A DNA stretch of 33,709 bases from an uncultured Pseudorhodobacter sp. GTDB lineage: Bacteria > Pseudomonadota > Alphaproteobacteria > Rhodobacterales > Rhodobacteraceae. Where the stretch lies: assembly GCA_913062925.1 (NCBI GenBank), contig CAJXWJ010000040.1, positions 1-33,709 of the forward strand. The letters run 5' to 3'. Below the pieces are notes generated by a model. It saw only the letters and a list, made by a program, of their open reading frames with translations, ran no database searches and was not told where the DNA came from. The stretch's first letter is position 1. Each line of letters starts with the position of its first letter. Of the stretch, positions 8,471 through 17,049 are shown one piece after another. A program made the position numbers and the translations under genes.

Positions 8471-9496
8471 ATGAAAAACCTACTCTCCGCGACAGCGCTT
8501 TTGCTGGCAAGCACCTCGTTTGGCTATGCTGAAGGCAGCTTGCAGCTGTTTAACTGGGGCAATTACACCGGCCCGAAACTGCTGGAAAAATTCGAAAAAG
8601 AAACCGGCATCAAAGTCACTGTCACTGATTACGACAGCAATGACGCGGCCTTGGCCAAGATCGAGGCCGGCGGTTCGGGCTTTGATCTGGTGGTGCCAAC
8701 CCACCAATATGTGCAGATCTATGCCGAAAAAGGCCTGATCCAAAAGCTGGACCTGTCCAAGATTCCAAACCACAAAAACATCGCGCCCGAATGGATGGAT
8801 GTGTCGTGGGATCAGGGCCGCACGCTGACCATCCCTTGGCAATGGGGCACCACCGGCATTGCGGTGAACACCTCGGTCTATAAGGGCGACATCAACACCT
8901 CGGACATCTTTTTGCATGTGCCAGAGGAGCTGAAAGGCAAGATCAACATCGTTCCCGAGATGAATGACATCGTCAATCTGGCGGTGATGGCCGCGGGCGG
9001 CGAGCCTTGCACCGAAGACACCACCATTCTGAAACAGGTGCGCGACGATCTGATTGCGGCCAAACCGGATTGGATTTCGATGGATTACGGCGCCACCGAA
9101 AAGCTGTCGAACAACGATTGGGCGGCTTCGGTGAACTGGAACGGATCGACGATGCGGGTGCGGCTTGCCAATCCGGATGTGAAATACGGCTACCCCAAGG
9201 AAGGCTATCCGGTCTGGATGGATTCGGTGGCGCTTTTGTCGGATGCCAAGAATGTCGAAGAGGCCTATACCTTTTTGAACTTTATCGCCGAGCCTGAAAA
9301 CGCGGCGCTGATCTCGGATTTCGCGCGCTATGCCAATGGCATTGCAGGATCGGAACCCTTCATGCCCGAAGACATGAAAACCGCGCCTGAAGTGCAGATC
9401 CCAGAAGAGTTCAAGGCGGCGGGCAAGTTCATCCCCACCTGCTCGCCCAAGGCGCAGGACTATATGACCGCGATCTGGACCGAACTGCAAAAGTAG
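8471..9496 (+). CDS. polyamine-type periplasmic binding protein, copy 2 (tandem paralogue)
   Basis: This is a second secreted receptor, 341 residues, aligning to copy 1 almost without gaps and identical at roughly two thirds of positions by eye; both end in YMTAIWTELQK. The signal peptide is MKNLLSATALLLASTSFGYA. The pocket differs from copy 1 at several positions: NWGNY instead of NWGDY, VVPTHQY instead of VVPSAHF, and EMNDIV instead of EMNEIV. These correspond, as I recall the structures, to PotD positions near Glu36, Ser83-Tyr85 and Glu171. The pair probably feeds one permease with related but different ligands. The ribosome site AGGGAG is upstream, 23 nt after the first copy. Confidence 0.9.
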   Translation: MKNLLSATALLLASTSFGYAEGSLQLFNWGNYTGPKLLEKFEKETGIKVTVTDYDSNDAALAKIEAGGSGFDLVVPTHQYVQIYAEKGLIQKLDLSKIPNHKNIAPEWMDVSWDQGRTLTIPWQWGTTGIAVNTSVYKGDINTSDIFLHVPEELKGKINIVPEMNDIVNLAVMAAGGEPCTEDTTILKQVRDDLIAAKPDWISMDYGATEKLSNNDWAASVNWNGSTMRVRLANPDVKYGYPKEGYPVWMDSVALLSDAKNVEEAYTFLNFIAEPENAALISDFARYANGIAGSEPFMPEDMKTAPEVQIPEEFKAAGKFIPTCSPKAQDYMTAIWTELQK

Positions 9497-9512
9497 GTGA
9501 TCTGGCGGCGGT

Positions 9513-9534
9513 GTGGGGGCATCCGCCCCCCCAC
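9513..9534 (+). terminator. GC-rich hairpin after the binding-protein genes
   Basis: GTGGGGG (9513-9519) pairs with CCCCCAC (9528-9534), 17 nt after the stop of copy 2. No U-tract follows. It may be a weak terminator or a 3' mRNA stabiliser between transporter and amidase. Confidence 0.4.
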
Positions 9535-9559
9535 CATTGCGATAAGCGCTGACGCGCGG

Positions 9560-9582
9560 GCAAGGGGCCAGTGGCCCCTTGC
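9560..9582 (+). terminator. perfect 10-bp hairpin before the amidase
   Basis: GCAAGGGGCC (9560-9569) and GGCCCCTTGC (9573-9582) form a perfect stem with a 3-nt loop. It lacks a U-tract. Its sequence type (GGGGCC runs) is common between genes in this bacterial group, so it may be one copy of a dispersed palindrome. Confidence 0.4.
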
Positions 9583-9626
9583 GGCCTGTTCCGCAGGCGT
9601 TTTCCCCCAATGACTGGAGCCCCGCC

Positions 9627-11033
9627 TTGGACCTGATCGCGCTTTCTGCTTCTGAATTATCCCGCCAGATTGCCGCCCGCAAACTCGCCCCTTCCGAGGT
9701 GATGGCAGCTTATCTGCGCCAGATTGCTGCGGTGAATGGCGGGCTGAATGCGATTGTGTCCTTGCGCGATCCTGATGATCTGATGGCCGAAGCGCGCGCC
9801 GCCGATGATGCGCCGCATGCAGGTTGGCTGCACGGGCTGCCGCTGGCGGTGAAAGACCTTTGCGCGGTCAAGGGGCTGCGCACCACCTATGGCTCGCCGT
9901 TGTTTGCCGATTTTGTCCCCGCCAAGGATGATCTGTTGGCCGCCCGGATGCGCAAGGCGGGGGGGATTTTCATAGGCAAGACCAATACCCCCGAATGGGG
10001 CCATGGCAGCCATTCCTTCAACCGCGTCTTTGGCGTCACCCGCAACCCCTATGACGCCAGCCGCACCGCGGGGGGGTCATCGGGTGGGGCGGCCGCGGCG
10101 CTGGCGGCACGGATGCTGCCGGTGGCCGATGGCTCTGACATGATGGGCTCGCTGCGCAATCCGGCCGCCTTTTGCAACGTTTACGGCTTTCGCCCCAGTT
10201 GGGGGCTGGTGCAGCATGATGCCGAGGGCGATACCCATCTGGCCACGCTTGCCACCGAAGGCCCGATGGCGCGCACGATTGAAGACATCGCAGGGCTGCT
10301 GGCGGTGCAGGCCGGCGTGAACCCCGAGCTGCCCTTTGGCCGCCAAGCGCAAGACTACAGCGCCCTGAACGGCGATCTGCGCGGCAAGCGCATCGCTTGG
10401 CTGGGCGATTGGGGCGGGGCCTATGCGGTGGAGCCGGGGATCCTTGCGCTGTGCGAAGCTGCCCTGACGGTGTTTCGCGATCAGGGCGCGCTGGTCGAGG
10501 CCATAGCCCCACCCTTTCCCGCCGAAAAGCTGTGGCAGGCTTGGACCACTTTGCGCGCGATGCTGAATGCGGGCAGTTTCAAGCCGATCTATGACGATCC
10601 GGCCAAACGCGCCGAATTGAAACCCGAAACCCTATGGGAAATCGAGCAGGGCAGCAGCCTAAGCGCGCAAGCGGTTTACGAGGCCAGCGTCATCCGCTCG
10701 CGCTATTACGCCAAAATGGCGCGGCTGTTTGACAGCTATGACGCGGTGGTTTTGCCCACGGCGCAGGTCTGGCCATTTCCGGCAGACTGGCGCTGGCCGC
10801 AAAGCATTGGCGCGCGCGCGATGGACACCTATCACCGCTGGATGGAGGTGGTGATCCCGATCAGCCTGATCGGCCTGCCCGCGCTGTCGCTGCCGGTGGG
10901 GTTTGGCGCGCAGGGCCTGCCGATGGGGATGCAGCTTGCCGGCCGCGTGGGGGCGGATGCGCAGATCCTGGCGATGGGGCAGGCATATCATCTGGCGACA
11001 GATTGGCCCAGCCGTCGCCCGCCGGCGCTATAG
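9627..11033 (+). CDS. amidase (amidase signature family)
   Basis: This is a hydrolase of carboxylic amides with the Ser-cisSer-Lys triad: K76 (LAVKDL), S151 in GGSSGG, and nucleophile S175 in MGSLRNPA. The 24-residue spacing between the two serines is canonical. It has 468 residues, as usual for the family, and no signal peptide, so it is probably cytoplasmic. I chose TTG at 9627 because TGGAG precedes it and the family's conserved start (SASELSRQIAARKL) then follows directly; an in-frame upstream start adds only spacer-derived residues. It follows the polyamine-type importer, separated by two hairpins, so it may act on an imported amide, but the true substrate is unknown. Its end overlaps the convergent glycosyltransferase by 6 bp. 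Confidence 0.88.
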   Translation: MDLIALSASELSRQIAARKLAPSEVMAAYLRQIAAVNGGLNAIVSLRDPDDLMAEARAADDAPHAGWLHGLPLAVKDLCAVKGLRTTYGSPLFADFVPAKDDLLAARMRKAGGIFIGKTNTPEWGHGSHSFNRVFGVTRNPYDASRTAGGSSGGAAAALAARMLPVADGSDMMGSLRNPAAFCNVYGFRPSWGLVQHDAEGDTHLATLATEGPMARTIEDIAGLLAVQAGVNPELPFGRQAQDYSALNGDLRGKRIAWLGDWGGAYAVEPGILALCEAALTVFRDQGALVEAIAPPFPAEKLWQAWTTLRAMLNAGSFKPIYDDPAKRAELKPETLWEIEQGSSLSAQAVYEASVIRSRYYAKMARLFDSYDAVVLPTAQVWPFPADWRWPQSIGARAMDTYHRWMEVVIPISLIGLPALSLPVGFGAQGLPMGMQLAGRVGADAQILAMGQAYHLATDWPSRRPPAL

Positions 11034-11987
11034 CACCTGCCAATCCGAGGCAAAGCGGTCATCATTGGGCAAAAACCGCCCGACATTGATCAGGGTGAAC
11101 AAGATTGCATAAAGATGCTTGCGCTTTTGGCTGGCGATTTGCAGCCCGTCTTGGGCCTGCAAATGCGGCATATGCTGGGCAAAAAAGCTGCGATATTCTT
11201 CGGTAAAGCGCCGCGCAAAGCCACCATAGCTTTGGTTGAACGGCTTGCGCCGCCCGATGAAATGCACAAAGCAAACGTCGAAAAAGCCCATGTAATACAT
11301 GGTCTGATGCGAATATTCGTAGTTCCAGACCAAGGACAGCTCGGCCCAATTGTCGCGCAGCGTCACGTTCAGCGCGGTTTGGTCATGCGCCATCAGCTTG
11401 AGCGCGTTTTGCGCCGCGAAATCCAGCGCGCGCTGGGTCACGCCTTGCGCGTTCCATTCCGCCACATCAATCAGCAAGACGCCCGAGTTGAAATATTTGC
11501 CAAAGGGCAGATCAAAGGGGAGGAAATCTTCGGGCACCCGATCTGGTTTGCGCAGCTGCACCATATCGCGCACCGCCCCCACCGCCCGCCCGCCCAGATC
11601 AAGCGACAACAGACGGTTCAAATCGCCGCGCTGATAAAACACATCGGCATCAAGATAGAGCATCCGGCGATAATCTGCCGCCAGCAGATCGGGTGCCATG
11701 ATGCGCAGATAGGCTGCAAAGCTGATCCTGTCATCGGCGGGCAAACGGCTGCCCCAAGCGGCGGCGTCGATCTGCACCACGCGGATGTCGTGCTTGGCCA
11801 TCAAAGGGTGCTCGGGCAGCGGTGTGGCGCTGATCAGGCACAGATCAAAGTCGCGCTGCGGGTATTTGCTGGCGATTTGATCGGCCACAAACAGCGCATA
11901 GGGAAAGAATTTGGCATCGACGCAGAAGTAAACTGCGCGATCCTTGCGCGCCTCACGGCTTTGCGCTGCAATCGAAATTCCGTCCAT
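11028..11987 (-). CDS. glycosyltransferase family 8-like protein
   Basis: This is a probable retaining sugar transferase using a nucleotide sugar. The 319-residue protein has an N-terminal GT-A fold (AVYFCVDAKFFPYALF), the metal-binding DxD as D113-A-D115 in LYLDADVF, and a downstream FNSGVLLIDVAEWN block typical of GT8. The late HFIGRRKPF segment matches the conserved GT8 region that holds a metal-binding His (HFIGxxKPW in the family). The ATG at 11987 has AAGGA upstream. It is last of a minus-strand group with a second glycosyltransferase (63-bp gap) and a deacetylase. The acceptor is unknown; a surface glycan is plausible. Confidence 0.85.
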   Translation of the reverse strand: MDGISIAAQSREARKDRAVYFCVDAKFFPYALFVADQIASKYPQRDFDLCLISATPLPEHPLMAKHDIRVVQIDAAAWGSRLPADDRISFAAYLRIMAPDLLAADYRRMLYLDADVFYQRGDLNRLLSLDLGGRAVGAVRDMVQLRKPDRVPEDFLPFDLPFGKYFNSGVLLIDVAEWNAQGVTQRALDFAAQNALKLMAHDQTALNVTLRDNWAELSLVWNYEYSHQTMYYMGFFDVCFVHFIGRRKPFNQSYGGFARRFTEEYRSFFAQHMPHLQAQDGLQIASQKRKHLYAILFTLINVGRFLPNDDRFASDWQVL

Positions 11988-12050
11988 ATGTTCGCGTCCT
12001 TTTTTCGTTTTGGTGCAGGCCTTTGCGGCGCTGTAGTGTCTTTGCAGCCG

Positions 12051-12914
12051 TCAGACCAAGGCGCGAAACCGCTCTGGCAGCACAACCACCGGAGCGTCGC
12101 GCCAGCGTGCAGGCTTATTCCAAGCAAGGATGCGGCGCGACCAAGTCAGCCGCTGGCGTGCCGTGTCAAACACCGTGTCGCCCGCCACGGCTTGCGCCTG
12201 CTCGACCTTGCGAAACAGCGCCTCGCGGCGTTTGGCATGCGGGCCCCAGCCTGCGGCAAGCAACTTTGGATCATTGGCGCGCCCCATTGCAGTTTCGTAA
12301 TCTACCAAACCAAAGTGCAGCAGATAAAGATCGGGGTCGATATGATAATTGCGCCCCTTGACCCGGTGTTGCCCCGCGCCCCATGTCACGGGCTTGAAGG
12401 CCAAGACGGGCTTTGTATAGGCGTCCGAGATCACCGCTTTTTGGCGCTGCTGCAAAAAGCCTTGCGCGGGGTCGATGGCGGCCTCATGCGGCAGGTCTTG
12501 CACCACATCCAGCCCCAAGCCTGAAAGCGTCACATGGCGCGGGCGATGCCCGGCCAAAAAGCTGGCAAGGCTGGCATGGCGCGCAGGGTCCGCGATCAGA
12601 AATTCATCCACATCGGTCGCCATAACCGCCTGATAATCATAGCGCCACAGCATCCGCGCCAGATCCGACATCGCGCGTGCGCGCGCATGATCCATCGCCG
12701 CACGGCGCAGTGCGACATTGCGGATCTGGCTTTGCCAATCGCGGTGGCGCAGGTGCAGGAAATTCACCCCCTCGCAGCCCTCGGGCGGGGTCTCGTCCAA
12801 ACCGTCAAGGATCACAAACAGCGCTTGGCGGCCAAAGTTGCTGGCGTAATAGTCGATCCACTTGCGCAAAAACAAACGGTCGTTGCGGACAGCGGTGATG
12901 CAGGCAACCTTCAA
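12051..12914 (-). CDS. glycosyltransferase family 2-type protein (Glyco_tranf_2_4-like)
   Basis: This is a probable sugar transferase of the small GT2-like group that opens with VACITAVRNDRLFLRKWIDYY. It has a D101-V-D103-E-F motif (MATDVDEFLI) acting as the DxD metal site, followed by a variable C-terminal half with HRVKGRNYHIDPDLYLLHFG. Length is 287 residues with no membrane span. The start is TTG at 12914 with GGAG 7 nt upstream. It lies 30 bp after the deacetylase stop, in the same direction, and 63 bp before the GT8-like gene, so the three probably share a transcript. Confidence 0.83.
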   Translation of the reverse strand: MKVACITAVRNDRLFLRKWIDYYASNFGRQALFVILDGLDETPPEGCEGVNFLHLRHRDWQSQIRNVALRRAAMDHARARAMSDLARMLWRYDYQAVMATDVDEFLIADPARHASLASFLAGHRPRHVTLSGLGLDVVQDLPHEAAIDPAQGFLQQRQKAVISDAYTKPVLAFKPVTWGAGQHRVKGRNYHIDPDLYLLHFGLVDYETAMGRANDPKLLAAGWGPHAKRREALFRKVEQAQAVAGDTVFDTARQRLTWSRRILAWNKPARWRDAPVVVLPERFRALV

Positions 12915-12944
12915 GCGGCTTCTCCGGTTTGGTGTTGGTTTTGT

Positions 12945-14066
12945 TTAGCCCAAGCCGCTGATCTGTGCAAACCCCTGTCGCAAAGCCGCCACTTCGGCAC
13001 GCAGGCGCGCATTGACGCGGCCTTCGCGGGCGGGGTCAAACAGCGTGGTCAGCTGCCCCGCCTCGGGCAGGGGCCGCCCACCACCGCCCCAAGACAGGCC
13101 CATAAGCACCGCGCGCGCGGGTTCGGGCAAAACCTCGGGCAGCTCTTGCCCTGAAAGTTCGGCCCAAAGCCGCGTCCAGCAGCGCCCGACCGACCAAGGG
13201 TTATAGCCGCCGCCGCCCAGTAACAGCAGCCGCGGCGCCAAGGGCGTGATCGCGCGCAGGGCCTCGACATAGGCGTTGTTCGACAGCGCCAGCCGCGACA
13301 AAGGATCCTCGAGCAAGCTGTCCGCCCCGGCCTGAAGCACGATGGCATCGGGTTTAAAGGCTTGCAGCAGCGGCAAAATCAGCTCGTGCAGCACCATGCG
13401 CGCTTCGCTGTCGTGATAGCCCGCAGGCACCGCCAGATTGACGCAATTGCCTCGCTGCCCCGTGGCCCCGGTGAAAGGCCAGCGCGCGGCCTCGTGCACC
13501 GAGATCAGCAGCACGCCCTCGGCCCCGGCAAGCCCCGCCTCGACCCCGTCGCAGTGATGCGCGTCCAGATCGACATAGGCGACCCGATGCCCCGCCCGCC
13601 GCAGCGCCAAAATCGCCAGCACCGGATCGTTCAAATAGCAAAAGCCATTGGCGCGGTCGGCCATGCCGTGATGGGTGCCACCCCCCGGCACATAGATCGC
13701 CCCGCCCTTGGCCAACAGCTCGGCCGCAAGCAAAACACCCCCCGCCCCGGTGGCCGGACGGCTATAGATCTGCGGAAAGATCGGATTGCTTAGGCTGCCC
13801 AGATGAAACCGCGCCCGCGCCGCAGGCGGCAGATCGCCCGTCGCTTCGGCCTCTTGCAGGGCGGCAATATAGGCGGGGTGGTGAAAGGCCGTCAGGGCTG
13901 CGGGTTTGGCACGCGGGCTTGCGCGATAGCGCCCCGCCAGCAGCCCAAGCGCACGGCCCAGATCTATCACCGTCGACACCCGCGGCACCCGTAAGGGGTG
14001 CTTTGGGCCATAGCTCGAGCCGCGGTAAATCTCGGATCCGATGAAAAGAGTGCCGCTTTGCTGCAT
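12945..14066 (-). CDS. histone deacetylase-fold hydrolase (AcuC-like)
   Basis: This is a zinc-dependent deacetylase of the arginase/HDAC fold, 373 residues from the ATG at 14066 (an in-frame TTG at 14084 is possible). All active-site elements are present: the His pair H132-H133 (GGGTHHGMAD), metal ligands D168 and H170 (VDLDAHH) and D249 (QAGADS), and the transition-state Tyr Y288 (GGGGYNP). The residue after the HH pair is Cys (HHCDG), where class I HDACs usually have Gly. It looks like AcuC, whose known role is deacetylating acetyl-CoA synthetase. The family also includes acetylpolyamine amidohydrolases. Here it heads a group with two glycosyltransferases, with no acetyl-CoA synthetase in view, so the substrate is open. 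Confidence 0.87.
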   Translation of the reverse strand: MQQSGTLFIGSEIYRGSSYGPKHPLRVPRVSTVIDLGRALGLLAGRYRASPRAKPAALTAFHHPAYIAALQEAEATGDLPPAARARFHLGSLSNPIFPQIYSRPATGAGGVLLAAELLAKGGAIYVPGGGTHHGMADRANGFCYLNDPVLAILALRRAGHRVAYVDLDAHHCDGVEAGLAGAEGVLLISVHEAARWPFTGATGQRGNCVNLAVPAGYHDSEARMVLHELILPLLQAFKPDAIVLQAGADSLLEDPLSRLALSNNAYVEALRAITPLAPRLLLLGGGGYNPWSVGRCWTRLWAELSGQELPEVLPEPARAVLMGLSWGGGGRPLPEAGQLTTLFDPAREGRVNARLRAEVAALRQGFAQISGLG

Positions 14067-14125
14067 TTTTCCCCTGTGACACAATGTTTGTAACAGATTT
14101 ATGACGGAATCTTCACCCTTTCGCC

Positions 14126-14197
14126 ATGACGGCTCTGGCTATCGCGAAAGCAGTCTGGCATAGCCTAACCAAGCTTGCCCGCGAATGGCAGCGCTAA
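14126..14197 (+). CDS. candidate 23-residue small ORF
   Basis: A short open frame (MTALAIAKAV... ending in REWQR) lies in the gap between the divergent deacetylase and Nudix genes. The product would be a short basic, Trp-containing amphipathic helix. No ribosome site is convincing, and it may be chance. Confidence 0.15.
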   Translation: MTALAIAKAVWHSLTKLAREWQR

Positions 14198-14223
14198 AAA
14201 CATGTGATCCCGAGGCTGCAGCA

Positions 14224-14700
14224 ATGCCGAAATCGAAACCCAAGGCGCAGCCGCAAAAAGCTGCCGACAGCACCGCGCAAATTGGCGCGATCTGCTGGCG
14301 CATGCACCGCGCCAAGGTTGAGGTTTTGCTGATCACCAGCCGCGACACTGGCCGTTGGGTGATCCCCAAAGGCTGGCCGATGGAAGGCCTGTCTGATGCC
14401 GAGGCCGCGTCGATCGAGGCTTGGGAAGAAGCAGGCGTGCGCGGCGATATAAACCCCGAAAGCATCGGCCAATTTGGCTATGACAAGGTGCTAAGTGCGA
14501 CCGAGACAAAGCCCTGCACGGTCACGGTTTTTGGCTTGCGGGTTGCTGCGCTGCACACCGATTTCCCCGAACGCAAGCAGCGGCGGCGCAAATGGTTTGC
14601 GGCAGAAAAAGCCGCGCGCAAAGTTGCAGAACCTGAATTGCGCCAATTGCTTAAGGCGATCGTAAAACAGCTGGTGACGCCGGCCCTTGCCTCTGACTGA
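14224..14700 (+). CDS. Nudix family hydrolase
   Basis: This hydrolase acts on nucleoside-diphosphate-linked or polyphosphate compounds. The VIPKGWPMEG block followed by IEAWEEAGV is the Nudix box of the diphosphoinositol-polyphosphatase-like group common in alphaproteobacteria. The E-x2-EE core that binds metal is intact, but the box departs from G-x5-E-x7-REUxEExGU: Leu at the first Glu position and Ile at the Arg position. The N-terminus (about 20 residues) is Lys/Pro/Gln rich. I chose the ATG at 14224 (158 residues) with CGAGG about 8 nt upstream; an ATG at 14185 lacks a ribosome site. Reduced activity is possible. Confidence 0.82.
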   Translation: MPKSKPKAQPQKAADSTAQIGAICWRMHRAKVEVLLITSRDTGRWVIPKGWPMEGLSDAEAASIEAWEEAGVRGDINPESIGQFGYDKVLSATETKPCTVTVFGLRVAALHTDFPERKQRRRKWFAAEKAARKVAEPELRQLLKAIVKQLVTPALASD

Positions 14701-14744
14701 AAACCGGCGCAGGCTAAGGCGTCCTTCAGATTTGGCCCGAACAG

Positions 14745-15176
14745 ATGATCCGCTATTCGCTTCGATGCAGCAGCAGCCATGACTTTGAAAGCTGGTTCCA
14801 ATCGGCCAGCGGCTTTGACACGCTGCGCGCCGCAAACCAGATCGCTTGCCCTTTGTGCGGCGACACCAGCATTGAAAAAACCCTGATGGCCCCCACGGTG
14901 CGCCCTGCCCGCAACGCAGGCGAGGCCAGCAAACCCAGCCTCACCCAGCCGCAAACCGAAATCGAGGCTGCTTTGGCCGAAATGCGGCGCAAGATCGAGG
15001 CGAATTCCGATTATGTCGGCCTGAACTTCGCCGCCGAGGCCCGCCGGATGCACGAGGGCAGCATTGACGCGCGCGCAATCTACGGCGAGGCCAAGCCCGA
15101 GGAGGCGCGCGCGCTGATCGAAGACGGCATCCCCGTCGCCCCCCTGCCCTTTATGCCGCCCAGAAAGGCCAATTGA
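14745..15176 (+). CDS. DUF1178 family protein
   Basis: This is a conserved protein of unknown function, 143 residues. It begins with IRYSLRCSSSHDFESWF, typical of DUF1178. It also has a CPLCG pair that together with Cys8 suggests a metal site, a long charged helix in the middle (IEAALAEMRRKIEANSDYVG) and the conserved EARRMHEG..DARAIYGEA block near the C-terminus. Its stop (TGA) is followed with no gap by the ATG of the dehydrogenase, so the two are translationally linked. Confidence 0.88.
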   Translation: MIRYSLRCSSSHDFESWFQSASGFDTLRAANQIACPLCGDTSIEKTLMAPTVRPARNAGEASKPSLTQPQTEIEAALAEMRRKIEANSDYVGLNFAAEARRMHEGSIDARAIYGEAKPEEARALIEDGIPVAPLPFMPPRKAN

Positions 15177-15808
15177 ATGACGGTTTTGATCACAGGCGCC
15201 AATCGCGGCATCGGCGCAGGTCTGCTCGCACATTACCGCAGCACGGGCGAGGTCAGCTTTGGCACCGCGCGCAAGGCCAGCGATGGTTTGCTGGCGCTTG
15301 ATGTCACCGATCCCGCAGCCTGTGCGGCGCTAGGCCAGCACATTGACGCGCCGCTTGATCTGCTGATCTGCAACGCCGGCGTCTATCTGGACCGCGACGA
15401 AGACCTGACCGGCTATGCGCCGCAGCTTTGGGCCGACAGCTTTGCGACCAATGTGACGGGGGTATTTTTGACCCTTCAGGCGCTGTTGCCGCAGCTGCGC
15501 GCCGCTAAGGGCAAGATCGCGATTATCTCGTCGCAAATGGCGTCGGACACGCGCGCGCCGGGGGGCAGCTATATCTACCGCGCGTCGAAAGCGGCGGTGC
15601 TTAATTTGGGGCGCAACCTGTCAGCCGATCTTGCGCCGCAGGGCATTGCTGTGGGCATCTATCACCCAGGCTGGGTGCAAACCGATATGGGTGGCGCGCG
15701 TGCTGCCATCACCGTGGCGCAATCCGTGTCAGGACTAACCCGTTGTTTTGCAGATCTTTCTCTGGAAACAACCGGCTGCTTCCTAAGCTATGACGGCACC
15801 GCGCACCC

Positions 15809-15815
<7 letters not shown>
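15177..15815 (+). CDS. short-chain dehydrogenase/reductase
   Basis: This is an NAD(P)-dependent oxidoreductase of unknown substrate. The nucleotide motif TGANRGIG (about residues 6-13), NAG (about 66-68) and the catalytic Ser with YRASK (Tyr and Lys spaced by three) are all present, in 212 residues, a little short for the classical family. The C-terminus (SLETTGCFLSYDGT) is the usual cofactor-independent end. The start abuts the DUF1178 stop. The 3' end overlaps the convergent FG-GAP gene by 7 bp. Confidence 0.88.
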
Positions 15816-16830
<1,015 letters not shown>

Positions 16831-16940
16831 TCATCCCGCCTTGCTGAAAACTTGCCAAAACACTTAAGCCAAGTTGTCAGGCTTTGCCAGTGCCGCGCGC
16901 GACCAAAGACCTCAATTCCCCGTCAGATCATTGGGCTTAA

Positions 16941-16986
16941 CAGGCTGGGGGTTTCAGGCTGGGGGGTTTGCAGGCTGAGGCTTTGC
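16941..16986. repeat. three degenerate tandem repeats of about 15 bp
   Basis: CAGGCTG starts three successive units (16941-16954, 16955-16970, 16971-16986), each followed by a G-run and TTT. The array lies in the divergent gap between fdxE and the lipoprotein gene. It may be slippage-prone or a regulator site. Confidence 0.5.
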
Positions 16987-17049
16987 CGCTATGGTCTGGC
17001 GCAATTGGTTCGGACAAACCGGACGCGTCTTTTGGCAGATCGGGCCCGC

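Noticed and set aside
8480-9682. 400-residue minus-strand open frame opposite binding protein copy 2
   Set aside because: It is antisense to a clear signal-peptide-bearing protein. A similar shadow exists opposite copy 1, showing it comes from codon pattern.
11115-12524. 469-residue plus-strand open frame opposite the two glycosyltransferases
   Set aside because: It spans two genes and their gap in antisense and has no domain; the minus-strand genes have DxD motifs and ribosome sites.
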